A DNA stretch of 15,349 nt from Sulfuricellaceae bacterium (lineage in GTDB: Bacteria > Pseudomonadota > Gammaproteobacteria > Burkholderiales > UBA9220). Both the position numbers and the translations under genes were made by a program. The notes under the pieces were generated by a model. It was not told the DNA's origin. It saw nothing but the letters and a program-made list of their open reading frames with translations, and did not search any database. Each line of letters opens with the position of its first letter. Position 1 is the first letter of the stretch. The stretch lies in NCBI GenBank assembly GCA_019911985.1, contig JAIOJO010000463.1, positions 1 through 15,349 on the forward strand, in the 5' to 3' direction. Positions 13,317 through 15,349 of the stretch are shown one piece after another.

Positions 13317-15233
13317 TCAAGCCGTGATACCCCGCAAGGTTTCCTCGCGCCTGAGCCGCTCTATCAACGCATCCAGCGACATCTGGCCCAAGTCCTCGCC
13401 GCTGCGGGTACGCACGGCCACTTGTTGCGAAGCCACTTCCTTATCGCCCACGATCAGCAGGTAAGGCAGCCTCTGCAAACTATGCTCGCGGATTTTATAG
13501 GTTATTTTTTCATTTCTCAAGTCCGCCTGCGCCCGGAAGCCATTTTCCTTGAGCCTATCGGTCACGCCCCGCGCATAGTCGGCCTGGGCGTCGGATATAT
13601 TCAGCACCGCCAACTGCACCGGCGCCAGCCACAAGGGGAAGGCCCCGGCGTGATGCTCGATCAAAATCCCGATGAAGCGCTCCATCGAGCCAAGGATGGC
13701 GCGGTGCAGCATCACCGGCGTTTTGCGGCTGCTGTCCTCGTCGATATAGGTCGCGTCGAGGCGTCCCGGCATGGAAAAATCCACTTGAATGGTGCCGCAC
13801 TGCCACACCCGGCCCAAGCAATCTTTCAGTGCGAATTCGATTTTCGGGCCGTAAAACGCCCCTTCTCCCGGCTGCAAATCCCATTGCAAGCCGGAGCTGT
13901 TCAGCGCGGTTTCCAGCGCGGCCTCGGCCTTGTCCCAGCTTTCGTCGGTGCCGACCCGCTGCTCGGGGCGGGTGGACAACTTCACCAGCACGTCGCTAAA
14001 ACCGAAGTCGGCGTAGACCTTGAACAGCAAGCCGATAAACGCCGATACCTCGTCCTGGATCTGGGCTTCGGTGCAGAAAATATGGGCATCGTCCTGAGTA
14101 AAGTTGCGCACCCGCATGATGCCGTGCAGCGTGCCCGAGGGCTCGTTGCGGTGGCAGGAGCCGAATTCCGCCAAGCGCAAGGGCAGATCGCGGTAGCTTT
14201 TCAAGCCCTGGTTGTACACCTGGATGTGGCACGGGCAGTTCATCGGTTTCACCGCATAATCGCGCGATTCCGACGAGGTGGTGAACATATTGCTGCCGAA
14301 TTTGTCCCAATGGCCGGACTTTTCCCACAGCGAGCGATCCACCACCTGGGGTGTGCGGATTTCCTGGTAGCCGTTGTCGCGGAACACCTCGCGCATGTAT
14401 TGCTCGATGATCTGGTAGACCATCCATCCCTTGGGGTGCCAGAACACCATGCCCGGCGCTTCTTCCTGGGCGTGGAACAGATCCTGCGCCTTGCCGATCT
14501 TGCGGTGGTCGCGCTTTTCCGCCTCTTCCAAGCGATGCAAATAAGCGTCCAGGTCTTCCTTCTTCGCCCAGGCGGTGCCGTAGATGCGCTGCAGCATTTC
14601 GTTCTTCGAGTCGCCGCGCCAATAGGCGCCGGCCACTTTCATCAGCTTGAACACCTTGAGCTTGCCGGTGGACGGAACGTGGGGGCCGCGGCACAGGTCG
14701 GTGAAACCGCCTTGGCCGTAGAGCGACACGTCCTGGTCGCTGGGAATCGACTCGATAATCTGTGCCTTGTAGTGCTCGCCCAGATTCTTGAAAAAGCCGA
14801 TAGCCTCGGAACGAGGCAATACTGTGCGCTCGACTTTCAAGTCTTGCTTGGCCAGCTCCATCATGCGCTTCTCGATGGCCGCCAAGTCTTCCGGCGTGAA
14901 CGGGCGCTGATAGGAAAAGTCGTAATAGAAACCGTCTTCGACGACCGGCCCGATGGTCACCTGGGCTTCGGGAAACAAGCCCTTCACCGCCTGCGCCAGC
15001 AGGTGGGCGGTGGAATGGCGGATCACCTCCAGCCCGTCCGCATCCCGGTCGGTGACGATGGACAAGTCTACATCGCGATCGATGCAAAACGACGTATCCA
15101 CCAGCCTGCCGCCCACTTTTCCGGCCAAGGCGGCGCGCGCCAAGCCCGTGCCTATGCTGGCGGCCACTTCGGCGACCGTCACCGGCTGTTCGAATTTGCG
15201 TTCCGAGCCATCGGGCAGGCGTACGACAGGCAT
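13317..15233 (-). CDS. thrS: Threonine-tRNA ligase
   Basis: A 638-residue class II synthetase that charges tRNA(Thr) and edits Ser-tRNA(Thr). The TGS domain is at 1-61 (MPVVRLPDGS). The editing domain (62-224) keeps H73 and H77 in HSTAH, and C181 and H185 in CRGPH. The catalytic core (about 245-535) has the zinc ligands C333 (MNCPCH), H384 (DDAHIF) and H510 (MLHRAILG). The anticodon-binding domain is about 538-638. The ATG at 15233 is chosen because homologues begin MPV. The upstream in-frame start would lie inside the terminator hairpin. Upstream space is very short: 67 bp to tRNA-Val. E. coli thrS carries a long translational operator, for which there is no room here. Confidence 0.98.
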   Translation of the reverse strand: MPVVRLPDGSERKFEQPVTVAEVAASIGTGLARAALAGKVGGRLVDTSFCIDRDVDLSIVTDRDADGLEVIRHSTAHLLAQAVKGLFPEAQVTIGPVVEDGFYYDFSYQRPFTPEDLAAIEKRMMELAKQDLKVERTVLPRSEAIGFFKNLGEHYKAQIIESIPSDQDVSLYGQGGFTDLCRGPHVPSTGKLKVFKLMKVAGAYWRGDSKNEMLQRIYGTAWAKKEDLDAYLHRLEEAEKRDHRKIGKAQDLFHAQEEAPGMVFWHPKGWMVYQIIEQYMREVFRDNGYQEIRTPQVVDRSLWEKSGHWDKFGSNMFTTSSESRDYAVKPMNCPCHIQVYNQGLKSYRDLPLRLAEFGSCHRNEPSGTLHGIMRVRNFTQDDAHIFCTEAQIQDEVSAFIGLLFKVYADFGFSDVLVKLSTRPEQRVGTDESWDKAEAALETALNSSGLQWDLQPGEGAFYGPKIEFALKDCLGRVWQCGTIQVDFSMPGRLDATYIDEDSSRKTPVMLHRAILGSMERFIGILIEHHAGAFPLWLAPVQLAVLNISDAQADYARGVTDRLKENGFRAQADLRNEKITYKIREHSLQRLPYLLIVGDKEVASQQVAVRTRSGEDLGQMSLDALIERLRREETLRGITA

Positions 15234-15260
15234 ATGAATATCCAGAATACCGAGAGTCAC

Positions 15261-15293
15261 AAAAACAAAAGTGCGGATCATCCGCACTTTTGT
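15261..15293 (-). terminator. Intrinsic terminator between tRNA-Val and thrS
   Basis: A perfect 13-bp stem, ACAAAAGTGCGGA with its complement, and a 3-base loop, followed on the minus strand by TTTTG. It begins 7 bp after the tRNA 3' end. It would end tRNA transcripts, or act as an attenuator if thrS depends on readthrough. Confidence 0.8.
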
Positions 15294-15300
15294 AAATCGC

Positions 15301-15349
15301 TGGTAGGCGCGATTGGACTCGAACCAACGACCCCCACCATGTCAAGGTG
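15301..15349 (-). tRNA. tRNA-Val (anticodon GAC), 5' part beyond the window
   Basis: The 3' part of a tRNA cut by the right edge. On the minus strand it reads CACC, the loop TTGACAT with anticodon GAC (15341-15343), the stem GGTGG, the variable loop, the T arm GGTTCGAGTCC, the acceptor 3' strand CGCGCCT, and an encoded CCA (15301-15303). The anticodon arm matches E. coli tRNA-Val(GAC). The D arm and acceptor 5' strand are outside the window. Confidence 0.95.

Noticed and set aside
13996..15345. 449-codon minus-strand frame overlapping thrS and tRNA-Val
   Set aside because: It is an alternative frame of thrS that starts inside a tRNA, with an Arg/Gly/Pro-rich product and no family match.

Overview
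The window is an ordinary core-genome stretch of a GC-rich gammaproteobacterium, interrupted by one unusual non-coding element. The evidence for the class is gene order: surE-pcm-nlpD-rpoS and thrS-infC-rpmI-rplT-pheS-pheT-ihfA-merR are both classic gammaproteobacterial blocks, and the proteins align well from memory with Escherichia coli and Pseudomonas relatives. An alanine aminotransferase directly ahead of hom is compatible with a methanotroph-like (Methylococcales) lineage, but the family cannot be fixed from this sequence alone.

Layout, left to right. Positions 40-2628 (minus strand) hold alaA and hom, an amino-acid biosynthesis pair reading off the left edge. Positions 2629-3025 are the longest gene-free stretch. 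It is almost filled by a 267-bp element (2681-2947) with 31-bp terminal inverted repeats, a TAA duplication at its ends, and three further long internal inverted repeats whose arms interleave. A small Mth938-domain protein (3026-3400, the only plus-strand gene) follows, tail to tail with a yrfG-like nucleotidase. Positions 4125-7509 (minus) hold surE-pcm-nlpD-rpoS, the stationary-phase and envelope-maintenance cluster. A complete tRNA-Pro(GGG) lies upstream at 7586-7662.

Positions 7704-15233 (minus) are the translation block: thrS, infC, rpmI, rplT, pheS, pheT, ihfA and a merR-type regulator. A partial tRNA-Val(GAC) is cut by the right edge. This block makes threonyl- and phenylalanyl-tRNA synthetases, initiation factor IF3, ribosomal proteins L35 and L20, and the alpha subunit of IHF. 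Its regulatory features can be read directly: an AUC start codon for infC behind a strong Shine-Dalgarno sequence; a terminator between tRNA-Val and thrS with only 27 nt before the thrS start; three consecutive perfect hairpins between rplT and pheS where E. coli has its phe attenuator; and two hairpins between pheS and pheT.

No new enzyme system, defence system, CRISPR array or prophage is visible. The best candidate for something undescribed is the 2681-2947 palindromic element. It is mobile-looking, has no coding capacity, and has an internal layout that would let two large hairpins pair with each other through 21-nt loop segments.
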